From assembly GCA_003511885.1 (NCBI GenBank), contig DOIX01000055.1, positions 4,597 to 11,050 of the forward strand: 6,454 bases of DNA, written 5' to 3'. The first letter of the stretch is position 1. Every line of letters starts with the position of its first letter. Positions 5,567 to 6,454 of this stretch are shown one piece after another. Made by a program: the position numbers and the translations under genes. The notes under the pieces are model-generated. The model was not told the origin of the DNA, did no database searches, and saw only the letters and a list, made by a program, of their open reading frames with translations. Origin of the DNA: Cyanobacteria bacterium UBA11153 (GTDB lineage: Bacteria > Cyanobacteriota > Cyanobacteriia > Cyanobacteriales > Coleofasciculaceae).

Positions 5567-6217
5567 ATGACAAACCAACTGCTGCAAAAAAAACTGACTG
5601 ATTTCCAAATTTGCGATCGCGATATTCCCGAAGATATCTGTAAAGAGTACCAAAAAGCCGAAGCGATTGCGGTGGATACAGAAACCATGGGATTAATTTA
5701 CCAGCGAGATCGTTTATGTTTGGTACAAATCTGCGATCCTCAAGGACGAGTTACAGTTATTCGCATTGCGAAAAAACAAGCAGAAGCACCAAACCTTAAA
5801 CGGTTACTCGAAGATCCCAAAGTACTCAAAGTATTTCACTTTGCCCGTTTTGATTTAGGGATGCTGCGAGAAAATCTGGGCATCAAAGTTACTCCAGTAT
5901 TCTGCACCAAAATTGCTAGCAAACTTGCCCGCACCTACAGCAGTCGCCACGGACTAAAAGAATTGGTGTTAGAATTAGAAAAAGTGGAATTAGATAAAAA
6001 TGCCCAAAGCTCCGATTGGGGCAACGCCACAAATCTTTCCCACGAACAATTGCATTATGCCGCTAATGATGTCCGCTACCTATTAAGCGTGCGGCAGAAA
6101 TTAATTAGTATATTGCAAAGAGAAGATCGTTGGGAATTAGCTCAAGAGTGTTTTCGAGCATTGCCTGTGATGGTAGATCTAGATTTGCTCCATTATAAGG
6201 ATATCTTTGAACATTAA
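5567..6217 (+). CDS. Ribonuclease D-type 3'-5' exonuclease (single DEDDy domain)
   Basis: The product belongs to the DnaQ-like DEDD superfamily, RNase D branch, whose members trim RNA 3' ends (tRNA and other small RNAs) using two metal ions. The catalytic set is visible: Exo I AVDTETMG with Asp37 and Glu39, Exo II VFHFARFDLGML with Asp96, and Exo III HYAANDVRYL with Tyr164 and Asp168, making it a DEDDy enzyme. LCLVQICDP (50-58) and SSRHGLKELV (125-134) are typical of the family. At 216 residues it is far shorter than E. coli RNase D (about 375) and lacks the HRDC domains, as do the compact RNase D proteins of several bacterial groups. The ATG at 5567 is well supported, since the next methionine (Met41) falls inside Exo I. 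No ribosome binding site is present; the A-rich repeat leader runs directly into the start codon. I leave the symbol empty because it may not be a true rnd orthologue. Confidence 0.92.
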   Translation: MTNQLLQKKLTDFQICDRDIPEDICKEYQKAEAIAVDTETMGLIYQRDRLCLVQICDPQGRVTVIRIAKKQAEAPNLKRLLEDPKVLKVFHFARFDLGMLRENLGIKVTPVFCTKIASKLARTYSSRHGLKELVLELEKVELDKNAQSSDWGNATNLSHEQLHYAANDVRYLLSVRQKLISILQREDRWELAQECFRALPVMVDLDLLHYKDIFEH

Positions 6218-6258
6218 CAGGGAGTGAGACAGCAGATACCCAGGTGGAGTGTGGGGAG

Positions 6259-6450
6259 TAGGCAGGGCTGTTTCATGTTCAAATTTTGAGGGAGCTACAA
6301 AGGAGACTGGGAGAGGATTTGCTACCGTAAATCCTCATAAAATAAAATTAGGCATTAATTATTATGAAAAATCCTGTTTCTCCCCTTCTCCTCTGCCCCC
6401 TGCCCCCCTGCTCCCCAATTTTTCAACCGAGAATGAAACAGCCCTGCTTA
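6259..6450. mobile_element. MITE-like foldback element, about 190 bp, with 18-base inverted ends
   Basis: The left end TAGGCAGGGCTGTTTCAT (6259-6276) and the reverse complement of the right end (6433-6450) match over 18 bases with one mismatch; the inner 15 bases are identical. Weaker pairing continues inward: GTTCAAATTTTGAGGGAGC (left) resembles the complement of GCTCCCCAATTTTTCAAC (right), and GGGAGAGGATTT (left) resembles the complement of AAATCCTGTTTCTCCCC (right). The whole element could therefore fold as one long imperfect hairpin with an A/T-rich centre (about 6335-6370). It encodes no protein. It starts 42 bases after the exonuclease stop codon. The region 6218-6454 contains nothing else that I can identify. 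Confidence 0.65.
6391..6416. repeat. C-rich tract of CCCCTGC-type units inside the right foldback element
   Basis: Irregular units of C-runs separated by TG or TGCT (CCCCCTG, CCCCCCTGCT, CCCC) echo the octamer tract at 17-48 on the same strand. The bases near 6241-6262 contain a loose complement (GTGGGGAGTAGGCAGGG). Confidence 0.6.
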
Positions 6451-6454
6451 TCAA

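Noticed and set aside
5464..5688. Two minus-strand frames of 74 and 61 codons rich in Phe, Leu, Val and Cys
   Set aside because: Their hydrophobic, membrane-like look comes from reading the complement of the ACAACAA heptamers; they also run into the exonuclease gene.
4886..6217. Toxin-antitoxin or defence pair made of the CAP protein and the RNase D gene
   Set aside because: The CAP product is exported, the exonuclease is of housekeeping type, and 138 bases with a hairpin and repeats separate them.

Overview
The window looks like chromosomal DNA from a cyanobacterium, probably a filamentous or otherwise repeat-rich one. The HIP1 octamer GCGATCGC, a cyanobacterial signature, occurs seven times (724, 775, 1521, 3373, 4506, 4572 and 5613). 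Other supporting signs are short tandem repeats between genes, a cyanobacterial-type SLH domain, and a tryptophan synthase beta gene standing apart from other trp genes. The species cannot be named from the sequence alone.

Layout, left to right. A C-rich octanucleotide repeat (17-48) precedes a membrane sensor histidine kinase (76-1575, +). A 915-base stretch (1576-2490) holds no large gene. It contains a possibly structured, unexplained segment (about 1580-1786), two tiny open frames joined by a TAATG overlap (1826-2034), a 42-codon frame with a very good ribosome binding site (2122-2250), a hairpin repeat (2256-2286) and a MITE-like foldback element (2298-2478). On the minus strand, 2491-3192 encodes a coiled-coil protein with three 23-residue repeats and one C-terminal SLH-like domain, but no signal peptide. 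It diverges from trpB (3441-4703, +), which starts at GTG. Next come a CAP-domain (SCP/PR-1-like) putative lipoprotein (4886-5428, +) and a single-domain RNase D-type 3'-5' exonuclease (5567-6217, +). The last 200 bases are a second foldback element with 18-base ends (6259-6450).

The named genes do not form one pathway: a sensor kinase, an envelope-type or coiled-coil protein, an amino-acid biosynthesis enzyme, a secreted CAP protein and an RNA exonuclease. trpB, the CAP gene and the exonuclease gene share a strand but are separated by 182 and 138 bases, so an operon is not evident. The more unusual content is between the genes: four short tandem repeat tracts, two foldback elements and the small-ORF locus after the kinase. 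I found no complete new defence, mobile or biosynthetic system. The small-ORF locus and the signal-less SLH protein are the best candidates for something undescribed.
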